From: Mycolicibacter nonchromogenicus
Lineage (GTDB): Bacteria > Actinomycetota > Actinomycetes > Mycobacteriales > Mycobacteriaceae
Reading direction: 5' to 3'
Length of the DNA stretch: 64,000 nucleotides
Assembly: GCF_002101775.1 (NCBI RefSeq)
Contig: NZ_LQPI01000072.1
Span: 120,906-184,905, forward strand
Shown: positions 43,269-52,439 of the stretch, in pieces
How the letters are laid out: the number at the start of each line of letters is the position of its first letter
How positions within the stretch are numbered: position 1 is the first letter of the stretch
The notes under the pieces: generated by a model
What the model was told of the DNA's origin: nothing
The model's input: only the letters and a program-made list of their open reading frames with translations
The model's database searches: none
Translations under genes and position numbers: made by a program

Positions 43269-44312
43269 ATGGGCGTGGCAGATGATCGACGCTTCGAGGT
43301 ATTGCGTGCCATCGTCGCCGACTTCGTCGCCACCAAGGAGCCCATCGGCTCCAAGGCCCTCGTCGAACGGCACAACCTGGGAGTCTCACCGGCCACCGTG
43401 CGCAATGACATGGCGGTACTGGAGGCCGAGGGGTACATCGCCCAACCGCACACCAGTTCCGGCCGGGTGCCCACCGAGAAGGGGTACCGGGAGTTCGTCG
43501 ACCGAATCGACGAGGTCAAGCCGCTGTCAGCCGCGGAGCGACGGGCAATCCTGTCGTTCCTGGACTCCGGTGTCGACCTCGACGATGTGCTTCGCCGGGC
43601 GGTGCGCACCCTGGCGCAACTGACCCGCCAGGTGGCCGTTGTGCAGTACCCGACGCTGTCGGTGTCGACGGTGCGGCGCCTCGAAGTGATCGCGCTGAAC
43701 CCGGCGCGGCTGCTGCTGGTGGTCATCACAGATTCCGGTCGGGTCGATCAGCGCATCGTCGAGTTGGGCGAGCCCATCGACGACCACCAGCTCAGCCAGC
43801 TGCGGGAGATGCTCGGCGCCGCGCTGGACGGCAAGCGGATCTCGGCGGCCTCCACCGCCGTCGCCGAACTCGCCGGGCATCTCGACGGCCGCAGTGGGCT
43901 GGCTCCCGGCCTGGCCAACGCGGTGGGGCGCTCGGCCACGGTGCTGCTGGAGTCGTTGGTCGAGCACCGCGAGGAACGCCTGCTGCTGGGCGGTACCGCC
44001 AACCTGACCCGCAATGCCGCCGACTTCGGCAATTCGCTGCGATCGGTCCTGGAAGTGCTCGAAGAGCAGGTTGTGGTGCTGCGGCTGCTCGCCGTGCAGC
44101 AGGAAGCCGGTAAAGTCACGGTGCGCATCGGTCACGAGACCGAGGCGGAGGAGATGGCCGGCGCCTCGGTGGTGTCCACCGCCTACGGGTCACAGGGCAC
44201 CGTGTACGGGGGTATGGGGGTGCTTGGTCCCACCCGGATGGACTATCCGGGAACCATCGCCAGTGTTGCAGCAGTTGCTATGTACATCGGTGAAGTGCTC
44301 GGGGCTCGCTGA
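43269..44312 (+). CDS. hrcA: HrcA, heat-inducible transcription repressor
   Basis: A 347-residue protein starting at the ATG 3 bases after AGGAGGTGAGCTCC; an upstream extension has no family similarity. N-terminal winged HTH (EPIGSKALVERHNLGVSPATVRNDMAVLEAEGYI), the PHTSSGRVPTEKGYREFVD block and the C-terminal VLGPTRMDYPGTIA region are classic HrcA. It represses groE/dnaK-type heat-shock genes at CIRCE sites, aided by GroEL. It is followed 32 bp later by dnaJ2, as in other mycobacteria. Confidence 0.96.
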   Translation: MGVADDRRFEVLRAIVADFVATKEPIGSKALVERHNLGVSPATVRNDMAVLEAEGYIAQPHTSSGRVPTEKGYREFVDRIDEVKPLSAAERRAILSFLDSGVDLDDVLRRAVRTLAQLTRQVAVVQYPTLSVSTVRRLEVIALNPARLLLVVITDSGRVDQRIVELGEPIDDHQLSQLREMLGAALDGKRISAASTAVAELAGHLDGRSGLAPGLANAVGRSATVLLESLVEHREERLLLGGTANLTRNAADFGNSLRSVLEVLEEQVVVLRLLAVQQEAGKVTVRIGHETEAEEMAGASVVSTAYGSQGTVYGGMGVLGPTRMDYPGTIASVAAVAMYIGEVLGAR

Positions 44313-44344
44313 TCCCCGGCGACAGAAGTTTGGGAAGGTCAGGC

Positions 44345-45499
44345 GTGGCACGCGACTATTACGGCTTGTTGGGCGTCGATAAGGGCGCCACCGACACCGA
44401 GCTCAAGCGCGCCTATCGCAAGCTGGCGCGCACCTACCACCCCGACGTCAACCCCGACGAGGCGGCGCAGGCCAAGTTCAAGGAGATCACCGCCGCCTAC
44501 GAGGTGCTGTCCGACCCGGAGAAGCGCCGGATCGTCGACCTCGGTGGCGACCCGCTGGAGAGCGGCGGCGGCAACGGGTTCGGCGGATTCGGAGGCGCCT
44601 CGGGATTCGGGGGCCTGGGGGATGTGTTCGAGGCATTCTTCGGCGGCGGTGCGGCCTCCCGGGGCCCGACCGGCCGGGTGCGGCCGGGGTCGGACTCCCT
44701 GCTGCGCATGCGCTTGGACCTCACCGAGTGCGCCACCGGTGTGACCAAGCGCGTCACAGTCGACACCGCAGTGCTCTGCGATCGTTGCCAGGGCCGCGGT
44801 ACCCACGGCGACTCGGCCCCAGCGACCTGTGACACCTGCCACGGACGCGGCGAGGTGCAGAGCGTGCAGCGTTCGTTGCTGGGCCAGGTCATGACCTCGC
44901 GGCCGTGTCCCACCTGCCGCGGCGTGGGCGAAGTGATCCCGGACCCGTGTCACCAGTGCGGCGGCGACGGCCGGGTGCGCGCGCGCCGTGAGATCAGCGT
45001 CAAGATCCCGGCCGGAGTCGGTGACGGTATGCGCGTCCGGTTGGCCGCGCAGGGCGAGGTCGGCCCGGGCGGCGGACCGGCCGGTGACCTCTACGTCGAG
45101 GTACACGAACAGCCCCACGAGATCTTCGCCCGCGACGGCGACGACCTGCACTGCCACATCTCGGTGCCGATGGTCGACGCAGCACTGGGCACCACCGTGA
45201 CCGTGGACGCGATCCTCGACGGCGCCACCGACATCACCATCCCGGCCGGCACCCAGCCCGGTGCGACCATCGTGCTGCGCGGCCACGGTATGCCGCAGGT
45301 CCGCACCGGTGTCCGCGGTGACCTGCACGCTCATATCGAGGTGGTGGTCCCCGAACGCCTCGACAACCACGACACCGAGCTGCTGCGCAAGTTCAAAGAG
45401 CACCGTGACCGCGAGACCGCCGAGGTTCGCTCGGCGAACACGCCACACAGCGGCGGCGGCCTGTTCAGCCGACTGCGCGAAACCTTCAGCGGGCGCTGA
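44345..45499 (+). CDS. dnaJ2: DnaJ2, Hsp40 co-chaperone
   Basis: A 384-residue class I J-protein with GTG start. J domain in residues 1-70 with the HPD motif (YHPDVNP), a short Gly/Phe region (GFGGFGGASGFGGLG), four zinc-binding CxxCxGxG repeats (CDRCQGRG, CDTCHGRG, CPTCRGVG, CHQCGGDG) and the C-terminal substrate-binding domain. It stimulates DnaK ATPase and delivers unfolded clients. Placement directly after hrcA identifies it as the second mycobacterial dnaJ. Confidence 0.95.
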   Translation: MARDYYGLLGVDKGATDTELKRAYRKLARTYHPDVNPDEAAQAKFKEITAAYEVLSDPEKRRIVDLGGDPLESGGGNGFGGFGGASGFGGLGDVFEAFFGGGAASRGPTGRVRPGSDSLLRMRLDLTECATGVTKRVTVDTAVLCDRCQGRGTHGDSAPATCDTCHGRGEVQSVQRSLLGQVMTSRPCPTCRGVGEVIPDPCHQCGGDGRVRARREISVKIPAGVGDGMRVRLAAQGEVGPGGGPAGDLYVEVHEQPHEIFARDGDDLHCHISVPMVDAALGTTVTVDAILDGATDITIPAGTQPGATIVLRGHGMPQVRTGVRGDLHAHIEVVVPERLDNHDTELLRKFKEHRDRETAEVRSANTPHSGGGLFSRLRETFSGR

Positions 45500-45506
45500 G
45501 CCCGCA

Positions 45507-46256
45507 GTGGCAGGGCTGTTCTACGTCGACATGCTGCCCGAAGTGGGTGCGCTGGCGATGCTCGACGGCGACGCCGGGTTTCATGCCGCGACGGTGCGCC
45601 GGATCCGGCCCGGAGAGCAGCTGACCCTCGGTGACGGTGCGGGGGTGGTCGCGCAATGCCAGGTCGAGGACGCCGACCGCGGCGGGCTGCGAGCCCGGGT
45701 ATTGGAGCGTTCTCACGTCGAACCCCCCAGTCCGTCGGTCACCGTGGTGCAGGCGCTGCCCAAATCCGAACGATCCGAGCTGGCGATCGAGCTGGCCACC
45801 GAGGCCGGCGCCGACGCCCTCGTGCCCTGGCAGGCCGACCGGTGCGTGGCCCGCTGGGAAGGCCAGCGCGCAGACAAGGGCGTGCGGCGCTGGCAGGCGG
45901 TCGCCAGGGCGGCCGCCGGGCAGTCGCGCCGGGCCCACATTCCACCGGTGGCCGGGGTGCGCACCGGCGCTGAGCTGGTCTCGTGGGTCCGCGAACAGGC
46001 GGCCGCCGGGGTGACGGTGCTGGTCCTGCACGACGCGGCGGGAGCTGGGTTGGCCGACGCGGTCGGGCCTTCGGCGTCGGCCCTGGCCCTGATCGTGGGG
46101 CCCGAGGGCGGAATCACCGAGGCTGAGCTGGCGGCGTTGACCGGCGCCGGCGCGGTGGCCACGCGGCTCGGGCCGACCGTGCTGCGCACCTCGACCGCGG
46201 CGGCCGTCGCGCTGGGCGCGCTCGGGGTGCTGACCCCACGCTGGGAGCGTGAATAG
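45507..46256 (+). CDS. rsmE: RsmE, 16S rRNA m3U1498 methyltransferase
   Basis: A 249-residue SPOUT methyltransferase starting at GTG 7 bp after dnaJ2. N-terminal PUA-like domain (RRIRPGEQLTLGDG), then the knot region with LPKSERSELAIELATEAGADALVPW, IVGPEGGITEAEL and RLGPTVLRTSTA, which form the SAM site. It methylates U1498 of 16S rRNA in assembled 30S subunits. It overlaps the AraC-type gene by 8 bp. Confidence 0.93.
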   Translation: MAGLFYVDMLPEVGALAMLDGDAGFHAATVRRIRPGEQLTLGDGAGVVAQCQVEDADRGGLRARVLERSHVEPPSPSVTVVQALPKSERSELAIELATEAGADALVPWQADRCVARWEGQRADKGVRRWQAVARAAAGQSRRAHIPPVAGVRTGAELVSWVREQAAAGVTVLVLHDAAGAGLADAVGPSASALALIVGPEGGITEAELAALTGAGAVATRLGPTVLRTSTAAAVALGALGVLTPRWERE

Positions 46257-46950
46257 CCGGGCGGGTTCGGCGCCGTCGCTGAGCATCAGCGACGGTTACG
46301 CGGTGTATCGCGGGCCGGTGGGCGGGGGCGGCCCGATTCACCGCCACGGCGCCTTCCAGATCGTCGTCGCCGGGCACCACGAAGTGGCAATGGTGGACCT
46401 CGCCGGCACCCGCCATCAGGCCACCGCGCTGGTCGTGGCACCGATGGCGCCGCATCGCATCCTGGCCATTCGCGACCTGGTCACCTACTTCATCGAGCCG
46501 CACTGCCTGTACGCCGATGACCTGCGGCAGCGCTATGGCGCAGGCATCGCCGCCGCCCCCGAGCTGGCGGGCCTGTGCGAGCCCCAGGTCGCAGCGGCCT
46601 GCCGCGGACAGTCCGAAGAGCTGGATCCGCGCCTGGTGGCGGCGCTGGCCATGCTGGCCGACACCAACATCACGATGCCGAGCCTGGCCGCCGAGGTCGG
46701 CCTCTCGCCGCAGCGCCTGCGCGCGCTGGCGCGCCGGGAGCTGGGGATGCCGCTTGCCCGCTGGCGCGTCTGGTCACGGTTGCGCAGGGCCGTCGAAGCC
46801 CTGCAGTCGGGTACGCCGCTGACGCAGGCCGCGATCACCGCCGGTTTCGCCGACCAGGCCCACTTCACCCGGCAGATGCGCGAAATGATGGGCCTGACGC
46901 CGTCGGTGGTGCGCTACGCGCTGGGCGATCAGCGCTTGCGGCCGACATAG
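46249..46950 (+). CDS. AraC-family transcriptional regulator
   Basis: A 233-residue protein with GTG start overlapping the rsmE stop. The first half is a cupin-like sensor (HRHGAFQIVVAGHHEVAMV). The C-terminal double HTH has the typical second-helix signature (TQAAITAGFADQAHFTRQMREMMGLTPSVVR). The inducer and targets are unknown. It converges with the methyltransferase gene, the 3' ends overlapping by 22 bp. Confidence 0.88.
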   Translation: MNSRAGSAPSLSISDGYAVYRGPVGGGGPIHRHGAFQIVVAGHHEVAMVDLAGTRHQATALVVAPMAPHRILAIRDLVTYFIEPHCLYADDLRQRYGAGIAAAPELAGLCEPQVAAACRGQSEELDPRLVAALAMLADTNITMPSLAAEVGLSPQRLRALARRELGMPLARWRVWSRLRRAVEALQSGTPLTQAAITAGFADQAHFTRQMREMMGLTPSVVRYALGDQRLRPT

Positions 46951-47603
46951 ATCGACATCGACCCGGTGATGGTGGGAATCACTTCCGCCTCGCGCACATC
47001 GACGAAACCCGCCGCCGAAATCAGCTCCGGGAGAACACCATCGGCGTTGGGCTGGGTGTCGGTCTTGCCGTCGGCGAACTGGACGAACCGAAAAGCCAGG
47101 CGCATCAGCGCGGTCCGCTGCAGTCCGTAGTCGGCGATCACCAGTCGACCGCCCGGTCGCAGCACCGCGAACATCGACGCCAGGATGGCGCGTTTGACCG
47201 CCAGTGGGCACTGATGCAACACCAGGCTGGACATCACCGCGTCCGTCGACTCCGCGCCCACCGACTCCACCAGGGTGTCGCCCATCCCCGTCAGCCAACG
47301 GACGCCACCGGCCGAACCGGACGCCGCGGCCTTGCGCTGCGCCACCGCCAAGATCTTGGGGTCGGGGTCCAGGCCGACGATCTTCGCCTGCGGCTGGACC
47401 CGCGCGGCCAGCAGCGCCAACGATCCGGTGCCGCAGCCCACGTCCAGGATCTGCTCGTCGGCGCGCGGCGCCAGGTGCATGACGGTCAGGCCTCGCCACA
47501 GCCGCTCGCGTGTTAACACCACCACGGTGTCGAACAGGCGGGCGTCGACGAACCGGGCCGGGGCAAAGCGGCCCAGGGCCGGGGTGAAGGCTTCCTCGTT
47601 CAT
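46929..47603 (-). CDS. Class I SAM-dependent methyltransferase
   Basis: A 224-residue methyltransferase; the ATG at 47603 was chosen over a GTG six codons upstream (positions 47616-47618). Motif I ILDVGCGTGSLAL, acidic GLDPDP, then S-S-L-V-L-H-Q and L-R-P-G-G-R-L-V-I-A-D-Y. This resembles UbiE/COQ5-type small-molecule methyltransferases. Substrate unknown. It is alone on the minus strand between the AraC regulator and phoH. Confidence 0.82.
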   Translation of the reverse strand: MNEEAFTPALGRFAPARFVDARLFDTVVVLTRERLWRGLTVMHLAPRADEQILDVGCGTGSLALLAARVQPQAKIVGLDPDPKILAVAQRKAAASGSAGGVRWLTGMGDTLVESVGAESTDAVMSSLVLHQCPLAVKRAILASMFAVLRPGGRLVIADYGLQRTALMRLAFRFVQFADGKTDTQPNADGVLPELISAAGFVDVREAEVIPTITGSMSIYVGRKR

Positions 47604-47741
47604 ACCCGGCAGTTTCACCCGCGGGCCACCCTCCCGTCTTGAACGAACCGCTCATCGGTCACGGCAGGCGGTAGACTCAAGCGTCCGACCCATCGCCGTA
47701 CCCACGGCACAAACTCCCAGGAAGCAGGCATCGGAAGCCCC

Positions 47742-48794
47742 GTGACGCCCCGCGATACCCCCGCTGCAGGGCCGGCCTCGCAGGTTCGCAGCAGCGTCGA
47801 TATTCCACCCGACCTGGTCATGGGTCTGCTGGGTTCTGCGGATGAGAACCTGCGCGCCATCGAACGCCTGCTCACCGCCGACCTGCATGTACGCGGTAAT
47901 GCCGTCACCATTTCCGGAGCGCCGGCCGATGTCGCGCTTGCCGAGCGGGTGCTCTCCGAGCTGGTGGCGATCGTGGCAGGCGGGCAGTCTCTGACGCCGG
48001 AAACGGTGCGGCACAGCGTCGGGATACTGGTGGGCACCGGCAACGAGTCACCCGCCGAGGTCCTCAGCCTTGACATCCTGTCGCGGCGCGGCAAGACCAT
48101 CCGGCCCAAAACGCTCAACCAGAAGCGCTACGTCGATGCCATCGACGCTCACACCATCGTGTTCGGTATCGGCCCGGCCGGTACCGGCAAGACGTATCTG
48201 GCGATGGCCAAGGCGGTCAAAGCGCTGCAGACCAAGCAGGTGACCCGCATCATCCTCACCCGCCCGGCGGTGGAAGCCGGTGAGCGGCTGGGGTTTCTGC
48301 CCGGCACCCTGAGCGAGAAGATCGACCCGTACCTGCGCCCGCTCTATGACGCGTTGCACGACATGATGGACCCGGAGCTGATTCCCAAGCTGATGAGTTC
48401 CGGTGTCATCGAGGTGGCGCCATTGGCCTACATGCGCGGGCGGACACTCAATGACGCGTTCATCATTCTCGACGAGGCGCAGAACACCACGGCCGAACAG
48501 ATGAAGATGTTCCTCACCCGGCTGGGCTTCGGCGCCAAGATCGTGGTCACCGGTGACGTCACCCAGATCGACCTGCCCGGCGGGGCGAGGTCCGGGTTGC
48601 GGGCCGCCGTGGACATCCTCGACGACATCGACGACATCTACGTGGCCGAGCTCACCAGCGTCGACGTCGTCCGGCACCGGCTGGTGTCCGAGATCGTCGA
48701 CGCCTACTCACGTCACGAAGCCGAACAGGACCGCCCCGGGCTGGCCGTGAACCGGGCGTCGCGGCGCGCCTCGCAGGGCAGGTCACGCCGATGA
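47742..48794 (+). CDS. phoH: PhoH-family ATPase
   Basis: A 350-residue PhoH-like protein with GTG start. An N-terminal KH-like segment (residues about 25-95) precedes the ATPase domain with Walker A GPAGTGKTYLA, RPAVEAGERLGFLPG, Walker B FIILDEAQN and VTGDVTQIDLP. PhoH proteins are putative RNA-associated ATPases. It overlaps ybeY as ATGA and lies in the conserved phoH-ybeY-CBS-era order, implying RNA or ribosome metabolism. Confidence 0.93.
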   Translation: MTPRDTPAAGPASQVRSSVDIPPDLVMGLLGSADENLRAIERLLTADLHVRGNAVTISGAPADVALAERVLSELVAIVAGGQSLTPETVRHSVGILVGTGNESPAEVLSLDILSRRGKTIRPKTLNQKRYVDAIDAHTIVFGIGPAGTGKTYLAMAKAVKALQTKQVTRIILTRPAVEAGERLGFLPGTLSEKIDPYLRPLYDALHDMMDPELIPKLMSSGVIEVAPLAYMRGRTLNDAFIILDEAQNTTAEQMKMFLTRLGFGAKIVVTGDVTQIDLPGGARSGLRAAVDILDDIDDIYVAELTSVDVVRHRLVSEIVDAYSRHEAEQDRPGLAVNRASRRASQGRSRR

Positions 48795-49327
48795 GCATCG
48801 AGGTCTCCAACGAATCCGGCCTCGACGTCTCCGAGGTGGAACTGATCAGCGTCGCCAAGTTCGTGCTGGCCAAGATGGACGTCAACCCCGGTGCCGAGCT
48901 GTCGATGGTGCTGCTGGACACCGCCGCGATGGCCGACCTGCATATGCGCTGGATGGACCTGCCCGGTCCGACCGACGTCATGAGTTTTCCGATGGACGAA
49001 TTGGAGCCCGGCGGCCGGCCGGATGCCCCTGAACCCGGTCCCTCGATGCTCGGCGACATTGCGCTGTGCCCGGAGTTCGCCGCCGAACAGGCTGCGGCGG
49101 CCGGGCATTCGCTGGGCCAGGAACTGGCACTGCTCACGGTGCACGGCGTGCTGCACCTGCTCGGCTATGACCACGCCGAGCCGGAAGAGGAAAAAGAGAT
49201 GTTCGCCCTGCAGCGCCGTCTGCTCGAGGAGTGGGTTGCCGACCAGGTGGAGACCTACCGGGCCCAGACCCAGAGCGAGAAAGATCGCCGGCTGCTGGAC
49301 AAGTCCAGGTACTTCGACGAATCGTGA
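48791..49327 (+). CDS. ybeY: YbeY, rRNA maturation endoribonuclease
   Basis: A 178-residue metalloprotein with the zinc-binding signature H-G-V-L-H-L-L-G-Y-D-H and the upstream T-D-V-M-S-F-P block. YbeY acts in 16S rRNA 3'-end processing and ribosome quality control. A C-terminal extension of about 25 charged residues follows the conserved core. It overlaps both neighbours by 4 bp. Confidence 0.95.
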   Translation: MSIEVSNESGLDVSEVELISVAKFVLAKMDVNPGAELSMVLLDTAAMADLHMRWMDLPGPTDVMSFPMDELEPGGRPDAPEPGPSMLGDIALCPEFAAEQAAAAGHSLGQELALLTVHGVLHLLGYDHAEPEEEKEMFALQRRLLEEWVADQVETYRAQTQSEKDRRLLDKSRYFDES

Positions 49328-50622
49328 CCGGAACACCGCTGCTCCTCGGCGTGATTGCGCTGATCGGTCTGGGCGGGTTGTTGGCGGCAATCGATGCCGC
49401 GGTCAGCACCGTCTCGCCGGCGCGGGTCGAGGAGTTGGTGCGGGCGAAGCGGCCCGGTGCGGTCTGGCTGGCCAAGCTGATGGCCGAACGTCCTCGCTAC
49501 ATCAACCTGGTGGTGTTGTTGCGCATCACCTGCGAGGTCACCGCGACCGCGCTGCTGGTGCATCTGCTCAGCGTCGTGCTCGGCCTGCACTGGGGGTTGG
49601 TCGCTGCCGCGGCCGCCATGGTGGTGGTCAGTTTCGTGGTGATCGGGGTGGGGCCACGCACCCTCGGCCGGCAGAACGCCTATTCGATCGCGCTGGCCGC
49701 CGCGCTTCCCCTGCAAGTACTTTCGGTGCTGCTGGCCCCGATCAGCCGCGTGCTGGTGGTGTTGGGCAACGCGCTCACCCCGGGGCGCGGCTTCCGCAAC
49801 GGACCGTTTGCCTCCGAGATCGAGTTGCGCGAGGTCGTTGACATGGCGCAGCAGCGCGGGGTGGTGGCGGCCGACGAACGCCGGATGATCCAGTCGGTCT
49901 TCGAACTCGCCGACACCCCGGCCCGCGAGGTGATGGTGCCGCGCACCGAGATGGTGTGGATCGAGCATGACAAATCGGCAGGCCAGGCCACGGCGCTGGC
50001 GGTGCGCAGTGGGCATTCCCGCATCCCGGTGATCGGCGAGAACGTCGACGACATCCGCGGCGTCGTCTACCTCAAAGACCTTGTCCAACAAACCTATTAC
50101 TCGACCAACGGAGGGCGGGACACCACCGTGGCGCAGGTGATGCGCCCGGCGGTCTTCATGCCCGACTCCAAGGCGCTCAACGCGCTGCTGCAAGACATGC
50201 AGCGCGGCCGCTATCACATGGCCCTGCTGGTCGACGAATACGGCGCGATCGCCGGGCTGGTCACCATCGAGGACGTCCTGGAGGAGATAGTCGGTGAGAT
50301 CGCCGACGAGTACGACCAGGGCGAAGTCGCTCCGGTGGAAGAGCTGGACGGCAACAGATTTCGGGTCTCGGCGCGGCTGCCGATCGAAGACGTCGGGGAA
50401 CTCTACGGGGTGGAGTTCGACTCCGACCTCGACGTCGACACGGTCGGCGGACTGCTCGCGCTGGAGCTGGGCCGTGTTCCGCTGCCCGGCGCCGAGGTAA
50501 TCTCACACGGCCTGCGGCTGAGGGCCGAGGGCAGCCGCGACAGCCGCGGGCGAGTGCGGATCAGCACCGTGTTGGTCAGCCCCGTCGAACCCGCCGGTGA
50601 GGAGACCGCAGTTGAGCAGTGA
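49324..50622 (+). CDS. CNNM/CorC-type membrane protein with CBS domains
   Basis: A 432-residue protein starting at a GTG overlapping the ybeY stop; a longer frame lies inside ybeY. DUF21 membrane domain with three or four helices (residues 1-150), a pair of CBS domains about 200-330 (R-E-V-M-V-P-R-T-E-M ... LLVDEYGAIAGLVTIEDVLEEIVGEI) and a C-terminal CorC_HlyC domain about 345-420. It is homologous to Rv2366c. The family is linked to Mg2+ and other divalent cation efflux, with adenine nucleotides bound by the CBS pair. Confidence 0.9.
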   Translation: MTGTPLLLGVIALIGLGGLLAAIDAAVSTVSPARVEELVRAKRPGAVWLAKLMAERPRYINLVVLLRITCEVTATALLVHLLSVVLGLHWGLVAAAAAMVVVSFVVIGVGPRTLGRQNAYSIALAAALPLQVLSVLLAPISRVLVVLGNALTPGRGFRNGPFASEIELREVVDMAQQRGVVAADERRMIQSVFELADTPAREVMVPRTEMVWIEHDKSAGQATALAVRSGHSRIPVIGENVDDIRGVVYLKDLVQQTYYSTNGGRDTTVAQVMRPAVFMPDSKALNALLQDMQRGRYHMALLVDEYGAIAGLVTIEDVLEEIVGEIADEYDQGEVAPVEELDGNRFRVSARLPIEDVGELYGVEFDSDLDVDTVGGLLALELGRVPLPGAEVISHGLRLRAEGSRDSRGRVRISTVLVSPVEPAGEETAVEQ

Positions 50623-50716
50623 CGCACTCGCCGGACACGTCTGGCTCGTGGCGGGCCGGCGATCATTCACCCGAAATCTCGCTCCGAGACCCCGTTTGGC
50701 GAAAGGCAGCTCGTGA
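50612..50716 (+). CDS. Possible 34-codon ORF between the CBS protein and era
   Basis: A TTG-started frame overlaps the end of the CBS-protein gene and ends with TGA overlapping the era GTG (GTGA). It encodes 34 mostly basic residues with no recognisable domain. In M. tuberculosis a separate gene (Rv2365c) lies at this position; no homologue of normal length is present here, so this could be a coupling leader, a remnant, or chance. Confidence 0.25.
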   Translation: MSSDALAGHVWLVAGRRSFTRNLAPRPRLAKGSS

Positions 50717-51609
50717 CCGAGTTCCATTCCGGCTTCGTATGTTTCGTCGGCCGGCCTAACACCGGCAAATCGACTCTCACCAACGCCCTGGTGGGTGCCA
50801 AGGTGGCGATCACCTCGAACCGCCCGCAGACCACCCGGCACACCATCCGCGGGATCGTGCACCGCGACGACTTCCAGATCATTCTGGTCGACACCCCCGG
50901 CCTGCACCGCCCCCGGACGCTGCTGGGCAAGCGGCTCAACGAGTTGGTCAAAGAGACGTATTCCGAGGTCGACGTGATCGGCCTGTGCATTCCCGCCGAC
51001 GAGGCCATCGGGCCGGGGGACCGCTGGATCATCGAGCAGATCCGCGCCGTGGCACCTCGCACCAAGCTGGTCGTCGTCGTCACCAAGATCGACAAGACCA
51101 CCCGCGACAAGGTGGCCGCGCAACTGGTCGCGGTCGGCGAGCTGGTCCCGGAGGCCGAGATCGTGCCGGTGTCGGCGATCAGCGGCGAGCAGGTCGATGT
51201 GTTGATCAACGTGCTGGCCGCCGCGCTGCCCGTCGGGCCTGCGTTCTATCCGGACGGTGAGCTGACCGACGAGCCCGAAGAGACCCTGATGGCCGAGTTC
51301 ATCCGGGAAGCCGCACTGGAGGGCGTGCGTGATGAACTGCCGCATTCACTGGCGGTGGTGATCGAGGAGGTGCGCCAGCGCGAAGATCGCGATGACCTGA
51401 TCGAGGTATACGCGGTGCTGTACGTGGAGCGCGACAGCCAGAAGGGGATCGTGATCGGCCGCGGCGGCGCCCGGCTGCGCGAGGTGGGTACGGCTGCGCG
51501 TACTCAGATCGAGAAATTGCTGGGGACCAAGGTGTATCTGGACCTGCGGGTCAAGGTGGCGAAGAACTGGCAGCGCGACCCCAAGCAGCTCGGGCGGCTG
51601 GGCTTCTAG
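50713..51609 (+). CDS. era: Era, ribosome-assembly GTPase
   Basis: A 298-residue GTPase, GTG start preceded by GAAAGGCAG. G1 GRPNTGKST, G3 DTPG, G4 TKID and a C-terminal KH domain with GRGG (VIGRGGARLREVG). Era binds the 3' end of 16S rRNA during 30S maturation, in keeping with its neighbours ybeY and phoH. Confidence 0.96.
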   Translation: MTEFHSGFVCFVGRPNTGKSTLTNALVGAKVAITSNRPQTTRHTIRGIVHRDDFQIILVDTPGLHRPRTLLGKRLNELVKETYSEVDVIGLCIPADEAIGPGDRWIIEQIRAVAPRTKLVVVVTKIDKTTRDKVAAQLVAVGELVPEAEIVPVSAISGEQVDVLINVLAAALPVGPAFYPDGELTDEPEETLMAEFIREAALEGVRDELPHSLAVVIEEVRQREDRDDLIEVYAVLYVERDSQKGIVIGRGGARLREVGTAARTQIEKLLGTKVYLDLRVKVAKNWQRDPKQLGRLGF

Positions 51610-51695
51610 GGCGGGTGCGAACCGGGCGCGTATCGCGCCGAAGCGGCGATGCCCACCGCCCGCCGCCGGGGAATCGGCATTGGTAGATTCCTTGG

Positions 51696-52370
51696 ATGCT
51701 CGTACGCAAGTCGTTGCTTGTCTCTTCAGTTGCCCTCGTGGTGTGTGCGCAGGCACTGGCCGGCTGCGGCGGAGGCCAAAAGCCGCTCGACACCACCAAG
51801 CTGTTCAACGTCCAGTCGACCTTCGGCTCGGACTTCAAGACCCAGACCAAGGGTCCCAACGACATCGACCCGAAGATCCTGGGGCCGCAGAAGATGCCGC
51901 CCGGCGTGACGTTCGATCCCGCCGACTGCGAGGAATACGCGGCGAACACCGGCCGCCCGCCGAAGGGCATCCGGGGCAAGATGTCGATGGTCTCGATCGC
52001 GGGCAACGGCAACCAGTTGGTCGCGATCGCCATGCAGACTGACCAGGACCTGCACTACGACGACACCGACGCCGAGAAGTGCAGCCACGTCACGTTCAGC
52101 GCCGGGAAGCTCACCGGCTACCTCGACGACGTTGAGGCGCCGGAGATCGACCACGCGAAGACGACCGGTACGCATTCGGAGATCGAGATCGTCGGCAAGG
52201 ACGGCCAGCAGCAGTCTCGCGAGTCCTACACCTTCACCGCCTACCTGGGCAGCGCGCTGGTGCAGGTCACCGCGAACCCGCAGCCGGTACGCGGCCAGCC
52301 GCCGGCCATGGTCGACGCCGACCGGGCGCGTGAGTTGCTGGTCGATGCGGTGTCGGCACTGCGCGACTAG
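51696..52370 (+). CDS. Mycobacterial lipoprotein (DUF5642-like)
   Basis: A 224-residue protein with a lipoprotein signal peptide: basic start, hydrophobic stretch and lipobox L-A-G-C (Cys24). The mature part is a soluble beta-rich domain with two further cysteines (C-E-E-Y and K-C-S-H), similar in style to mycobacterial DUF5642 lipoproteins. Likely anchored on the outer face of the inner membrane. Function unknown; no clear ribosome site precedes the ATG. Confidence 0.75.
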   Translation: MLVRKSLLVSSVALVVCAQALAGCGGGQKPLDTTKLFNVQSTFGSDFKTQTKGPNDIDPKILGPQKMPPGVTFDPADCEEYAANTGRPPKGIRGKMSMVSIAGNGNQLVAIAMQTDQDLHYDDTDAEKCSHVTFSAGKLTGYLDDVEAPEIDHAKTTGTHSEIEIVGKDGQQQSRESYTFTAYLGSALVQVTANPQPVRGQPPAMVDADRARELLVDAVSALRD

Positions 52371-52439
52371 CGCCATGGGGGTCAAGCAGTCGGTCGGAGA
52401 CGTCCGAGTGCTGATCACCGGCCCCGAGAGACCGGCCTC

